Assembly (NCBI GenBank): GCA_026929865.2
Contig: CM049403.1
Coordinates: 3,943,001-4,007,000 of the forward strand
Source: Hyperoplus lanceolatus
Lineage: Eukaryota > Chordata > Actinopteri > Uranoscopiformes > Ammodytidae
Direction of reading: 5' to 3'
DNA: 64,000 nucleotides
Part shown: piece after piece, positions 26,201-56,615 of the stretch
Layout of the letters: each line of letters opens with the position of its first letter
Numbering within the stretch: position 1 is the first letter of the stretch
Position numbers and translations under genes: made by a program
Notes under the pieces: model-generated
Seen by the model: only the letters and a program-made list of their open reading frames with translations
What the model was told of the DNA's origin: nothing
Databases searched by the model: none

Positions 26201-27066
26201 CATCGATCTGCATCCTCTGCCGTCTGAACGGTATGCTGCGCTTATTTCCACCTGTGAAAAAGGATGTGTGTGTGTGTGTGTCATTCCATTGATTTTTGAA
26301 GCAAAGCACAATAGAGTTAAATAAAAAGTGTACCAAGGTGAAATATCCCATTGGAATAGCTGTCTGCTAGCTTGAGTGAGACCCGTGGCATTACCTGGTG
26401 TCTGCACCACGGCCTGCATGTTCTTCTCCTGTAGCTGCTGGATGCGCTCAGCTTTAGCCTTGCTATCCTTTTCCAGGGAGCGGACTTTGTGCACATACTG
26501 GTTATTTAGAAACTTCAGGTCCGAAGTGTCATGGTCCAGTTTTCTGATGTGGGTCTTGAGCTCTGAAAACAAGACAAGGTCGTATGAAGTTATCAAACTG
26601 GTCTTATGTGTCTAGGGGAAATGCTTCAGAAGGGAGGGGGGGACTGGTTGACGTTGACAGCTGACCTCTGGTGACACAGTCCTTCTCCTCCTGCAGCCTG
26701 AGGAGCTGGAGGTGTAGCTCGTTATTCTCACGGACTGCACGGGCATTCTCGGCCCGGTACGGCTCAAGAGCAGCGTCCAGGTTTCGACTTTCCTTCTCGG
26801 TCTTCCCGGCTGACAGTTTGGCATTGCGCAGGCTCTCAGTAGTGTGGACCAGGTCACTGTAGTACAGAGACACACGCTTGTAAACATACATGTCATTCAG
26901 CCATTGTAGTTGTTGCCTGATGTTGCGGGGCCAAAGCAGGGATGGAGGCTCACCTGAACAGTTTCTCAACCAGTGGCAGTGACTCTATTGCCAGAGGGTG
27001 TCTGTAGCCCAATTGATCCAGACGCTTCCTCAATGCGACGAACTTCCTCTCTGCGCTGTTGTTCAT
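15579..27066 (-). CDS. cep135: Centrosomal protein of 135 kDa, 25 coding exons
   Basis: Centriole scaffold protein; the family links the SAS-6 cartwheel to microtubules and supports centriole duplication. Exons in transcript order: 26954-27066, 26666-26856, 26395-26562, 26110-26251, 25887-25971, 25350-25478, 24279-24494, 24106-24171, 23826-23976, 23498-23727, 23260-23415, 23028-23165, 22772-22849, 22513-22664, 22290-22405, 22009-22163, 21840-21895, 21561-21729, 20730-20840, 20390-20575, 17833-18042, 17533-17735, 17316-17420, 16614-16772, 15579-15600. All phases close to one 1168-aa frame (human about 1140). Diagnostic stretches: RKRLDQLGYRHPLA, KRSIPFRRQRMQIDE, QPDDPYVADLL, RERSPSRLDAF, MSRLEEELHRAQEEKATLL, ELCVKLDSGKE. 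Almost the whole protein is heptad-rich coiled coil. Introns after 25350 and 20730 use GC donors. The C terminus is S/T/P-rich and ends RSVSFKD. Confidence 0.96.
16195..16510. repeat. Unclassified interspersed repeat
   Basis: AT-rich sequence beginning near TCAAAGTCAAAGTC, with stepped motifs (TTTACATAAGATAAATTC, GTGCAAAATG, ATGTGCAATATGC) typical of a fish dispersed repeat, in the intron between the last two cep135 exons. I recognise the style but not the family. Confidence 0.35.
18504..20265. mobile_element. Outer element with TAGGGCTGGGTATCG end, split by a hAT copy
   Basis: Starts TAGGGCTGGGTATCGTCAAGGA and, after the inner hAT element, resumes with GTCAAGGACTTCGCGATACG, then long runs of ATCACGATA/CGATATAT to about 20265. 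It occupies most of the cep135 intron 18043-20389. The right boundary is uncertain because no clean matching inverted terminus was seen. Confidence 0.5.
18526..19605. mobile_element. Non-autonomous hAT element, 1080 bp, with 8-bp target duplication
   Basis: Left terminus CAGGGGTGTCAAACTCA; right terminus, reverse-complemented, CACATGTGTCAAACTCA. It is flanked on both sides by the direct repeat GTCAAGGA (18518-18525 and 19606-19613). The 8-bp duplication and CAGGGGTGTCAAACTC ends are typical of the hAT superfamily. No intact transposase is present. Confidence 0.88.
20580..20606 (+). repeat. 27-bp homopolymeric G tract next to a cep135 acceptor
   Basis: On the transcribed - strand this is 27 C followed by ACAG|GAG, so it forms the polypyrimidine tract of the exon at 20390-20575. 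Confidence 0.9.
20846..20904 (+). repeat. (CA)n microsatellite beside a cep135 acceptor
   Basis: Starts about 5 bp from the acceptor of exon 20730-20840. On the - strand (GT)n precedes GCTCAG|GCT, so it takes the place of the usual polypyrimidine tract. Confidence 0.9.
20968..21228. mobile_element. TTAA-ended MITE in a cep135 intron
   Basis: Ends are inverted copies: TTAAAAAGGTGCTCTGAGGAA on the left and TTCCTCGTAGCACCTTTAA on the right. TTAA at both ends fits piggyBac-type target sites. No ORF is present. Confidence 0.6.
21236..21545. mobile_element. AAAGGTGAAGTAAGC-type MITE copy (truncated)
   Basis: Related to 46402-46887: shares TTTATT..TTAATATAAGTGTT, ATCGCTCTTTATTCATACAG, GAGAACGCTACAAACC and GGACTGCTAACTGCAGT. 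It ends about 15 bp from the cep135 exon at 21561-21729. Confidence 0.6.
24585..24868. mobile_element. CCCTGCGTTCC-ended MITE, copy 1
   Basis: Inverted ends CCCTGCGTTCCAATC and GATTTGGAATGCAGGG, with TAC on both outer sides as a 3-bp duplication. The interior carries ATAGCATTTTGGAATATTCGTC and TTATTCTTGACATTTCTC, shared with copies at 28792, 52374 and 62348. Confidence 0.7.
24924..25231. repeat. Possible solo LTR
   Basis: A block starts TGTGGTGG and ends CCGCCACA (short inverted termini, TG...CA). It contains a downstream AATAAA (near 25151) and a long T tract. This fits a small LTR in a cep135 intron, but no target duplication or internal retroviral region was seen. Confidence 0.3.
25545..25860. 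mobile_element. TTAAAGGTGGAGT-ended MITE, copy 1
   Basis: Begins TTAAAAGGTGGAGTCAGCGA and ends TTGACTCTACCTTTAA as an inverted repeat. Internal GGCTTGTTGTCAAAATCACT and CCTAGGCTTTGTAAAC recur at 31569, 51882 and near 56100. TTAA ends suggest a piggyBac-type element. It lies 26 bp from the cep135 exon 25887-25971. Confidence 0.7.
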
Positions 27067-27640
27067 GACTGCACTGACAGTTGTACATAAGATACATACA
27101 TTATTTGTACAAAACAACATTCATGTGGAATAAACAGCATTCACTGTTCAGACCTGCGTCAGACCTGTGTATGGGTTGAGGGAAACAATGCATTGCTAAC
27201 CAAGTTAGCCATTTATTTACGGTTGGCTAACGATAAGTAGCTAGTCTGCGGGCTAATAAGTTATTATTAGCATAAACCTCCGGGCTACTTTGGACAGATA
27301 ACAAGTGGCACCAGCCGCTGGTCAGCATCGTTTGGCTAGTTAACCAATGAGCTAGTTAGCGTTACATTTCGTTTGCCTCCACTTACCGCTTTCAGGACAC
27401 CTTCCTTGGTTCAATAGCACCAATATGAGTTATTCATTGGACCAATAACTTGCACTGGAGTGTTTGTAGCTTCATATTTGAGTTAAAAGTCATATAAACA
27501 ACGTGTTTCCGCGGTAAAGGTTTGAAAAGAGCGCCGACTGCGTCCGGTTTGGATTCGTCACCATGACAGTGAGAGGCTCCGGCTGCAGCCTGTTCTGGGA
27601 GTCGGCGTCGTCCGGTGCAAACAGCGGAGGGCGGAGTTAG
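27067..27640 (-). promoter_or_regulatory. cep135 promoter and noncoding 5' exon region
   Basis: The start-codon exon is preceded by an acceptor (CTGTCAG|TGCAGTCATG), so there is at least one upstream noncoding exon. A strong donor, GCG|GTAAGT, at 27387/27386 marks the likely end of exon 1. The sequence to about 27640 is relatively CpG-rich, as expected for a housekeeping promoter, and falls between the cep135 start and the exoc1 3' end. The TSS position is not determined. Confidence 0.5.
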
Positions 27641-27800
27641 CAGCACAGAGGTCTGGGTTTCTTTATAAAGTTTATATGTACTTGGTATATACAGTATATG
27701 GCTTAAACCCCATGGTTTAACCAAAGCATACACAGAAACATTCAGTGTCACGTGCTTAACAATAACAAAGAATACAATTATGTGATACAGCAACTGCAAA

Positions 27801-27806
27801 TTTATT
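27801..27806 (-). terminator. Candidate polyadenylation signal of exoc1
   Basis: TTTATT on the + strand (AATAAA on the - strand) lies about 260 bp after the exoc1 stop and just before the cep135 promoter region. Confidence 0.4.
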
Positions 27807-28066
27807 ATGTACATATGGCAGAAGAGAAATAACAAAAATATAACACAAACAATAAAGTGAGAGCAGAATTTTTTTGAATCTCAGAGGAACAGTAACATGA
27901 AGCAGAGATGGAATGCACCACTGTCCACTGTTCATATCCCTTTCATTGAAATACACAGACATACACAGAGGAAATGATAATTGTCCAAAAGAAAAAAATA
28001 CAGGGTAGTTTGTGTGAGTAGCTAGTGTGAGGCAGAAGTGAATCTTTAGTGCAAAGTAAAAAGAGA

Positions 28067-47422
<19,356 letters not shown>

Positions 47423-47476
47423 GGTGGCTGCTGTCATACAGAGCACACACATGGTATTACTTATGACTATTCCACA

Positions 47477-47479
<3 letters not shown>

Positions 47480-47562
<83 letters not shown>
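47480..47562 (+). repeat. (CA)n microsatellite upstream of the exoc1 start exon
   Basis: About 82 bp of CA, some 60 bp 5' of the exon carrying the exoc1 ATG. Confidence 0.95.
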
Positions 47563-47563
<1 letters not shown>

Positions 47564-49124
47564 TTTACAAGCATTCTATTTTTTGCCTTTTAAATGTTTT
47601 TTTTTGTTTTTTTTAATCAACAAAATGCAATTTACAAAACAAGAATGGCAAAACATTAAGTATTTACTGATCATAGACGTATTAAGGAAAAAACTGTCAA
47701 AATAGCACTTAAGGGAACGAAGAGAGACATTAAAAAAAGCAACGATTTTGATGTGGTCAGAATACGTTTTCTTGACGTCTTTTTATCCCAAACATTATAG
47801 TGAGTTATAATATTTGACAAAATATGGCAAAAAATTAGAAAAAGAGTTGTGGATGCTTTACCATTTACATGTATGAATATGATCCTTACCCCACAAATAA
47901 TAATGAGGTTAGTACGGCAATATGTGAGTATAGGCTAATATAGCATTCAATGTATCGATAGCAGTGGCGGTTCTACAGGGGAGCAGTGGGGGGCAGCGCC
48001 CCCCCACTGAAGAGCCTTGACCCCCAAGCTGCCCCCTAACTTTTGCATTCTCAAAAATTTACTTGTAAGAACAAACCGCCACTATGTCAACAAGCCTCAA
48101 ATAATTGAAACAAACAATAAATTGAACATAATTAAATAATTTTGAATCTAATCTTATGCCCTGCCCCTCAAATACCTAGCCACGGCCCTGCATCATATGC
48201 GCATATCGGCGATCACACAGTTTGTCACACACAGCGACTCAGCGCGCTGCTGTGCCATGCAGCCCAGCGAAGAGTAACTGACCTGCTCCGAGCATCTGAA
48301 GGTGAAGTCAGTTTACCCCAATTTGAAACACACCAATTTAACTTAAAGTTAAATTTGTAATGAATGTAATGCATGCTAAAAGTAGCTAATTCATCAATAA
48401 GAGCACACCCATTAATCGTTGGCCAAAAGGGAAATCACTCGCTTGTGACTTGTAGGCGCATATTGCCCTTTTATTAATTTGTAGGCCTATTTTAGTACAG
48501 ACAAGAGCTTGATAAAAATATTTAAAAAAAAACTTGCATGTTTGGATCCATACAATTTAACAGTTGGTCGCCCTTTCGAGAGAGAGAGAGAGCGAGAGAG
48601 AGAGAGTTGCCGTTTCTGAGGCATTAAGTTACTACGGTGACAGTGCTAGCTAGGAGATCGATATTTTTTGTTTGAATAGCCAAACATAGCCTACTAAAAA
48701 CTCTCACATATCACAGCAAACGAGCTGCACAAATTAAACCAGTTTACATGATCATATGTTAAAGACATGAATAAATAAGTGAGGGAAAAGAGGGAAAAGA
48801 AGAAATAAATGTGAGGGATGAAGAGGAGGTTTTATATTCAGACAGAGGGACAGAGGCTGTAGTGATCAGCAGGCAGATGAAAGGTAGACAGAGGGTCTGA
48901 CTGCAGTCCCAGCCTAAACTACTGTAGCCTATTATTCTCCTTCCATATAAATTCCACTAGACTAGAATGAATTATGTCATTAAATGTAAACGAAAGACTT
49001 TTAAAACATATTTAAAGACAACCAGCTGTGGACAACAGACCAAAACCATTTGCTTTATAAACAGTAAAAAATAATTGTTCAATGGTTTCCAACTCTGAAT
49101 AAACTTTGACATGCATACACTTAC

Positions 49125-49169
49125 TTTGGCCAAATCGAATTTAGCTTTAGCCTTCTCCTCCATATCAAC
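49125..49169 (-). other. Candidate second noncoding exon of exoc1 with an upstream ORF
   Basis: Bounded by an acceptor-like ATGTTAG| and a strong donor AAA|GTAAGT. It contains an ATG at 49163 opening MEEKAKAKFDLAK. Joined to the exon at 47422 by either of its two tandem CAG acceptors, this frame ends after Pro-Pro at a TGA that overlaps the exoc1 start codon as ATGA. The exon is inferred, with no transcript evidence. Confidence 0.4.
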
Positions 49170-49489
49170 CTAACATGAACTTACTAATACAACGCATAGT
49201 GTGAAGACTTGTTTGTTTATTGTAAAGTAACTCAGGACTGAGAAGCAGAGAAGCAATGAAGCACCAGACAAAGTCAAAGCAGTCAAAGCCTCTCTGTCTG
49301 TTAGCTCGCTGGCTAATGACGTTTCTGCTAGCGCTAGCTACTGTTAGCATCGCTTAAGCTGGTTGCAAAGAACACGCGAAGACTGTTAGCACATCGGCAA
49401 TACAATATACTTAACCACCGTGATTTTCTGTTATTTATCAAAGTGTATCTATCTGTAATCTGACAGCATTATTCATCATAAGATACTAC

Positions 49490-49600
49490 CTTGTTTTTTG
49501 TCAGCCCAGCAGCCGCCCTCTCACTTCCGGGTTGACATACGGAGCTGTCATGTGACAACGACAGTGTCAACATCCGCCCCCACCTGCTCCACCCACACAG
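49490..49600 (-). promoter_or_regulatory. Probable exoc1 promoter and noncoding exon 1
   Basis: The - strand reads CCCGGAAGTGAG (an ETS-type site) followed by GGCGGCTGCTGGGCTGAC and a donor AACAAG|GTAGTA at 49490/49489. A CATGTGAC E-box-like site lies at about 49547. Together these look like a housekeeping TSS about 2.1 kb upstream of the exoc1 start codon. Transcription is inferred from motifs and position only. Confidence 0.5.
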
Positions 49601-51577
49601 GCGGTGTGGTGCTGATGCTGCGGCATCTTCAGAGAGGAGATTTTATTCATTAGGCTATTTACATCTCTGTCTTGAGGAGAGAAAATCTTGTCTTAGGAAA
49701 TAACAGAAAATGATGTTATAATTTTTAACATATCCCTTAAATCCTTTCTGTTTCTATCAAGTTTTCCCCAGTTGTAGCAGAGAACAACTAGGCTACAATA
49801 TAGCCTACAAGGCCCGTGTTCTCTCAAAATCATCTCTGCACACCAACTATCAAAAGATCCTTATTAAATTATCATACAAATATCATAAGAGTGTATAGGC
49901 TACTGTTGCTCTCCTGCTGGATACAAAGCCATAGACTCAAGTTATGACTTGAAGTTATAGCCTATATTTGACAACCTACATGGTTAGAAATTGCCTATAA
50001 ACTCTTTGTTACTATGTGCACAAGGTTCCCCCATTGTCTTTATGCTTTACATCCTGTGACGCGGTCCATATTGTACAATCACACCACATTCCTCCATTAA
50101 AAAAGAAGAAAAAAAATGGACTGTAATAAAGTATTAGATGGAGGGAAGTCTTTTGCTTCTATCTGACAGCAATATGCAGTCTAAAAACTCATTCCAGCGA
50201 AGCTCAAAATGTTAGTCATATCACAAGTTAGAGTTTTATTGTTGTGGTTGTGCAGGTGGTGTTTGCAGCTGCGGGCTACGCACCATACTTACCACTTTTA
50301 AAGTAGGTCAACCATATTTATTATGGACAGAAGATTTTTAGTTTTCAAATCAGTTTAGATTCAAGTTATGTATTTTAGCATTTATTTACCCGATCAGAGA
50401 ATCAACATTGGGCTTGTAGATGGAATAAATGCAAACTGTGCAAACATTATAACAAATGTAGGCTACTTCTCCAGAAAAAAATGCACTGGCCGCAATCTCT
50501 GTTGTTCAACACATCCAAGAGCGAGCTCATCATTGTAAGTTCTTTATCATGTACTGTATATAATGTAAATGTATTTTGGTGGATTTTGAAATGTTCCAAT
50601 GTGCCTCTAACATGTGCCATTTGAGTATTGCCATACATGATCTTTAGTTGACAGCAGGTGGCATTGTTAATCCACGTAACAGATATCATTGCTTTGCTCA
50701 TGTGTTCTGTTCTTACACTTCATCTCTATTGGCCACAGTGTTTAGTCAGTGTTGTTTTAATCATAACAATAAAAGTGGCATACCAATTTTTGGCGAAAGC
50801 CCATAGTACCAAGTTAGACTAGAATGTTTACTAAGTCAGTAGACAGACATGTTTAACAACCGATCGGCAGGCAATGCTTTGAGGTGCAGCAAAGAAATGC
50901 ACTGGATGAATATGTTTACAACTTCAAAAATATGTATGACGTATGTGCTCATATCTCCATTTTCATCAATCGTCGTGCAACATAAAATGTGTTACCACAG
51001 CTATGGAAAAACCTCCTGAAGACAATGAACAAGTAGATCAAGTTATCACTGTAAAGTGATGTCCTATCCTGTTGCAGGTCTCTGTAACTGTTGTGTTTTT
51101 GTCCATTGGTTTGAAAGATGAACAGTTTGTGATTAGAGCTTATATTGCCATATTGAGCCAAAGTTATTGACTTAATATTGCAATAAACACACAACACTTA
51201 TTATATATATATATATAAATGTCTTTTTGAAAAGATGGTTTTTAGAACCCTTAAAATGCATATTAACTGAAACATACTGAAGTCACAAGATTTTGACATT
51301 AAATTGCTGGGAAAACTTTAACAACTCTAACATGATAACTCAGTTTATCTCTTTTTTTATTTCAGATATGTTCTCCTTAACGAATATGTGAGCCTACATC
51401 ATCTCATGAAGGCAACTACTATGTATTTCCAGTTGAATGTCAAATTTTCCATTCAGAAAGATCATAAAATGCCTCCTGTGATTGGGTCATTACGTCTGTG
51501 AAAATAAATAGTTTTTCTTCCCAACATGTGCAATGTACATCGCAACACTACTCACACACACATACAACGCACGCATT

Positions 51578-51649
<72 letters not shown>

Positions 51650-51881
51650 CATTACAAAACACACACACGATCACACTACCATTATGTTTCTTCAACATTG
51701 CTGTTATGCCACATGTTGTGCTTTCCTGTAGCCATGATTCACCCACCATATCCTCTATTCCAGCACTTAGCCTACTGTCTATATACTTGGTGAATGTCAA
51801 AGGTCCGCAGACACTGCTGACGTTGGTGTTCCTACAACGGGCTTATGACGGCACAAAAACAATAACCTCAAGCGTGCTAGA

Positions 51882-52212
51882 TTAAAGGTGGAGTCGGCGA
51901 AACCTGGAGGACGCTTGTTGTCTAAATCACTTTTTGTCAAATAAGTGAATATCTCCTCACAATCCGCCACCTGGCAAAAAAACACTTGTGTTTATACACA
52001 GCCTAGGCTCTATGAACTGGTATGTAAACAAATGGTAGGCTATGTGAACGAAGGGCGCCCACTGTAGCTATAGCAACATATCCGTTGACAGGGCCTATAG
52101 GCTGTATATTAACATCTGATTTTTTTTTAGTGTCCAGTGCACTGATTTTGACAACAAAAAAAGTGATTTGAGCACTAGGCTAATGTTCTCCAGAATCACT
52201 GCCTCACTTCTA
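51882..52212. mobile_element. TTAAAGGTGGAGT-ended MITE, copy 3
   Basis: Starts TTAAAGGTGGAGTCGGCGA and shares CTTGTTGTC..AATCACTTT and CAGCCTAGGCTCTATGAAC with copies 1 and 2. The right end is eroded. Confidence 0.6.
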
Positions 52213-52373
52213 AAAATAGCTGTAAAAAGCAGCTGTGAATAAAACATTAGAATACAGTATCGTAACTTTCCTTCACAGTCAATTTTAGAGGAGGAACACA
52301 ATCTTGCTTTGGTGGACTTTGTAGGTGAGGAGAAGGTATTCCCACACTATCTGAACTGTCAGGAGGACACTAT

Positions 52374-52651
52374 CCCTGCATTCCAAATCACATTCTTTTT
52401 CTTTTTACACTACATACTAAAGTAGCCTATAGGGCCACAGGAGGGGGGAAAAAACTCACATAAGGAAGTTTTTTTATCATTATGTCGATAAATGTCAAGA
52501 ATAAAGACGAATACTCCAAAATGCTATCAGAGTTAGTGGGGCATTTATGTATTTTCAGCATACTACAATTGACGTGCATCTATTGGGAGATCCTACATCT
52601 TTTTCTGGCATACTAAATAGTAGGGATAAGTCTGGGGATTGGAACGCAGGG
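52374..52651. mobile_element. CCCTGCGTTCC-ended MITE, copy 3
   Basis: CCCTGCATTCCAAATCAC to GGATTGGAACGCAGGG, flanked by TAT on both sides (3-bp duplication). Confidence 0.7.
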
Positions 52652-54186
52652 TATTATACACCGATGAGGGAGTCCCAGTGACAGGGATGCACTGGCGGGT
52701 GACTATAGCAATCAAAAGGGGCTTTTCACGTCGGCGGTGCGGTGTCGGGAGGACGGCGATTACATCTGTGTGATCTACATTTGACATTCTCACTGGCGAT
52801 TAAAAGGAAAATTGCATTTTCTCTTTCAGTTTCCGAATCCGAAAAACATTTGAGTTGCTATCTGGATGGCATTTAGCGCAGCCCTTTAATGTGCTTGAAG
52901 AAGGCATCGGGTGGTTGTTTTTGAGGTCCCATTTTGTTGTTATGAGTCAGATTTGGCATGAATACATCTGCATATACGTACAGGCTGACTTATTATTATG
53001 AAGCACCACTGTATAACTCGTAGAGGTCATGTCTTTTTTACACTTTGTGAGTTCAAACTAAAATAAACACAGAACCTTTTTTCAGATGTGCGTTGATTCA
53101 AGTGTCCCTCCCATGCCATTGTTATGGTTTTTCCCCTATAAATTGGCTCTCTGGATGAAGTACATAAGAGTGGCCACCTGAATGCAAGGCTACAAACAAA
53201 GAGCTTGTTGGAACACAGTGTTTGGGCAGTAGTATGAAAAGGTTAAGCCTCACTTTGGTAACCCCATCCTAAGGTGAGTGTCTTTGCTCATCGCTGCCAA
53301 ATTACACAATGGAATAACATGGCAGGTCTTCCAAAGTAAAGCCCTAGAGCCCGCTATCACCCTGCAGCAAACGGTGCATCGTGAGCTCTCTGCTTGTTAG
53401 GAGGCTTGGTCATGCGTGTGATTTTTCTGCTTTAAAGTAATCATGTCATTTTAGAAAAAAAGTGTCTGTGTGTGTGTGTGCTCTTGCAAGAGTGCTCTCC
53501 TGTTTTGTGTGTTTGGGTGAGAGGGCATGTTTGAGAGTGATGAGATAAAAAGAGAGAGGGGGTCATTTTTAAGAGAACATGAAGACAGAGACTAATCTCA
53601 GATGCTGATGTTGTGTAAAAAAAAATGTCATGACCGACGATTAGCTGAGGATCAAATCAAATTTGAAAAGAAAAAAAAACATAAAACTATGAAAGAAAGG
53701 CTCATTTGTGTTGCCGCCCCATGAATTCAGTTTGGTGATTAGAGAAAATGTTGGATAATCATATTATTCTCTGCTCAACAACATAAGGGAAATGGCTCCC
53801 TTATTACTTTTTTAATGTTTATTTTTTTAATTTATTGTAATCAGAGAACATTTTTTTCTTGTCATGTATTCTCTTATTCTTTTATAGTAATTATATTACA
53901 CTGTCACAATACACACTTTGCTAGGGTTTATTTGAAGGATACAGGGGTTGGAAGCTTTTGGTTTTGAGTGCAAAGATTTGTGATGTTACTAGTCAACTGT
54001 GTCTGATGAGAACAAAAGCTGAGACATGGTTCCAGTTTTAATATGTAAAACTATAAATCATTTTTTTTCTATATATTTTCTATAATGCATCCTAATTACT
54101 GTAAATTGCGCTTAGTGATTAACTTGAAATTCTATATGCATATACTTTCTTTCTTATTTTAGTTATGACTTGGTACCATCTGTATC

Positions 54187-54256
<70 letters not shown>

Positions 54257-54892
54257 TAATCTATTACATCTCTTAACTATAAAAATAAGAGTTCTTCGTG
54301 TTGAAATATGTATTAAAGAGGAAATGAAAATATTCAAATAAATAGATAAGTTTGGCTGATTCCTTTCTCTCTTTCATGACTAACAAATGAAATTGCACAT
54401 AGCTGTTTCAGTGAGTTTAAAATAATATTGCAGTGCGTCACAACACCACAAAGTTTCCACCCAGAACTAACCAGTCAATCCAGAGTTTTTGTTGTTAATA
54501 ATTTGTCGTAGGGAGTTTTGTGAAAAGGTTACTCAGAGGCATGATGTCATATGCTAAAAGTTCAGCCAACGGTCATTGTAGGATGATGGGACTTTGTTAA
54601 TTGGTTTTCTGCTTTTTCCTCGTTTCCAATCAAGAATATCAGTCAGAGAAGCAATGCAGATGAACACAAGGGACGGATGTGTTAGGATGGATCATGACAC
54701 GCAGCAGCACAGTGCTTAAAGAAAAACTTTTGACACTTACAGTATATATTCAAGATTTACTGGATAGTTTTTATGAGAAATCAGAAAGCTTGCTCAAATC
54801 TGTCAGTTAAACATAAGGCTGACCGAATAGAAATTTAAAAAGCATGTGAAGATATGTTTAAAATCCCATTTCCCCCCCCCAGATGCATGTAG

Positions 54893-55130
54893 GGCCTAGC
54901 CTGGTCCTACCAGAATATCGTACTTCATTTCATTTGTACAGAAGGTCTGGAACTGCTCTATTGGCAAACGTTCACTCACTTGGAGGCGGGTGTCTGTTGA
55001 AGTTCAAAATGATTGGATCTGCCCAGTACCACTCTGGATCGGCCAACCAATTGCATAACGTCGGGTCGTGACGTATGTCATGAGTCGACTTCATGGGTCG
55101 GCTTCTTACTTCAACTGAAACTGGCGCGCG
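54893..55130. repeat. Dispersed repeat (AGCCTGGTCCTACCAG end), copy 1
   Basis: Matches 61000-61352 in inverted orientation: TAGCCTGGTCCTACCAG, CTTCATTTCATTTGT, AGAAGGTCTGGAA, TTGAAGTT.AAA, TGGATCTGCCCAGT, ACGTATGTCATG. A further matching piece (GAAATGAAAATTGAGCGGAAG) near 55778 suggests that about 55180-55740 is a later insertion. Confidence 0.55.
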
Positions 55131-56095
55131 ACTTCGACATCATCGTTCTCAGCCACTCGCAAGAAATCGGTTCGAGCAGGAATCACTAGCTATATCCCAT
55201 TCCAGAGACCGCGTCCTACTTACGCGGTCTATGAAGGCTATAGCCTGTGAAGGCTGATTCGAAGGCCGAACAAGCGTTGTTAAACGAGATGGTCTCCGTA
55301 CGTCTCCGTTTACGAGCATTTCCGGTTTGCGTAACAAGCCGTTACCTTGCGTGACGACTCGCCGCTCCTGTGCTGCCTAGCAACCCTGACTGCTGCCAAC
55401 GGAGACAGCCTTGTCAACGGACGAAAAAAGAAAAAGAAGTTGCCCACCAGACGAAAAGAAAAAAAAGTACAAGAAAAAAAGAAAGGAAGATAAAACTTAA
55501 GAAGATGGAGCAACACGTTGCTGTTTTGTTATTTTCTATTTTATTTTATGCCATCTCTGAAAAAAACGCAATGAATCTTGGGATATGTTGGGCCGCGAAG
55601 GATCCATCTGTTGCAGCCTTCAAAACCATGAAACGAAGGCTGCATTTCTCGGCCGCATATGAAGGAGCCTTGCAAATGGAACAAGCCTTTGCGCGCCTCT
55701 ATGACGCAATCGGTCTTCAAATGCAGCCTTCCTAGGCTGCGACCCCTGAATTGAGATTCACCCCATGAATACACCAAGTGAAATGAAAATTGAGCGGAAG
55801 TAGTTAGGCGGCGGTGCAGGGCTATGTAGACAGTCTATGGAGAAATGAGTGAGGGCACAATAAGGACTAATCCATGTAGTGGCTTTCCAGGTGTGTGAAT
55901 CATACACAGTAACCTTCACTCATTACCTTTGGTACCTACAAACCAATTAGCCTCAGCATTAGCAAATGCCAGTGAACCTCCCTATAAACAAAAACTAATC
56001 AAAGGTCACATTATATAGCCTAAGGACCTCTCAGGAGACCGGGAACACATCAGGTCTGTCTCGCTACGGAAGCAACACTGACGTAGCAACAAACA

Positions 56096-56615
56096 AACGC
56101 TATCTTTTCACTTAAACAACGCTTGTTGTTAAAATCACGTTCTGTCCATACTGTGTGTGTGCTGGAAAAAAAAGGTACAGTCAGGCCCACCTTAACCTAC
56201 CATAAGGCTCTGGGGCTGAGAGGTTTGATAGGCCCCCTGAGAGGCGATCTTACAATACAAATGTGTAAAAACTATGTTTGTCTATAGATTCCAAAACTTT
56301 TTAGTGACTGGTCAGTTATTTTTTATTTATTTTTAAATAACATTATTCGGGGCTTTCAAAGATCAGGGGCCTATATTGAGCCAGTAAAAAATACGATGGC
56401 CTTGTAATACACAGCCTATGTTAATGGTATGTTAACAAAGGGTATGTAAACAAAGGGGACCACCGTAGCTATAGCAACATGCCCGTTTACAGGGTATTAA
56501 CGCAGAATTTAATTTTTCTTCAGGTAGCGGATTGTGAGGTGATTTTCACAGATTTTGACAAAAAAAAGTGATATTGACAACGATCGTTCTCCAGATGCAC
56601 TGACTCCACCTTTAA
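56096..56615. mobile_element. TTAAAGGTGGAGT-type MITE, copy 4 (disrupted)
   Basis: Contains AACGCTTGTTGTTAAAATCACG and ends CACTGACTCCACCTTTAA. An unrelated stretch at about 56175-56410 interrupts it. Confidence 0.5.

Noticed and set aside
27540-27575. RFX X-box in the cep135 promoter (GTCACCATGACAG)
   Set aside because: Only the left half fits the consensus.
49125-49169. Start of a separate gene encoding MEEKAKAKFDLAK
   Set aside because: No further exons in this frame were found downstream; a 5' UTR exon of exoc1 is simpler.
55370-55735. 121-aa + strand open frame
   Set aside because: Falls in repeat-derived sequence that also interrupts a dispersed repeat; Lys-rich low complexity, no family match.
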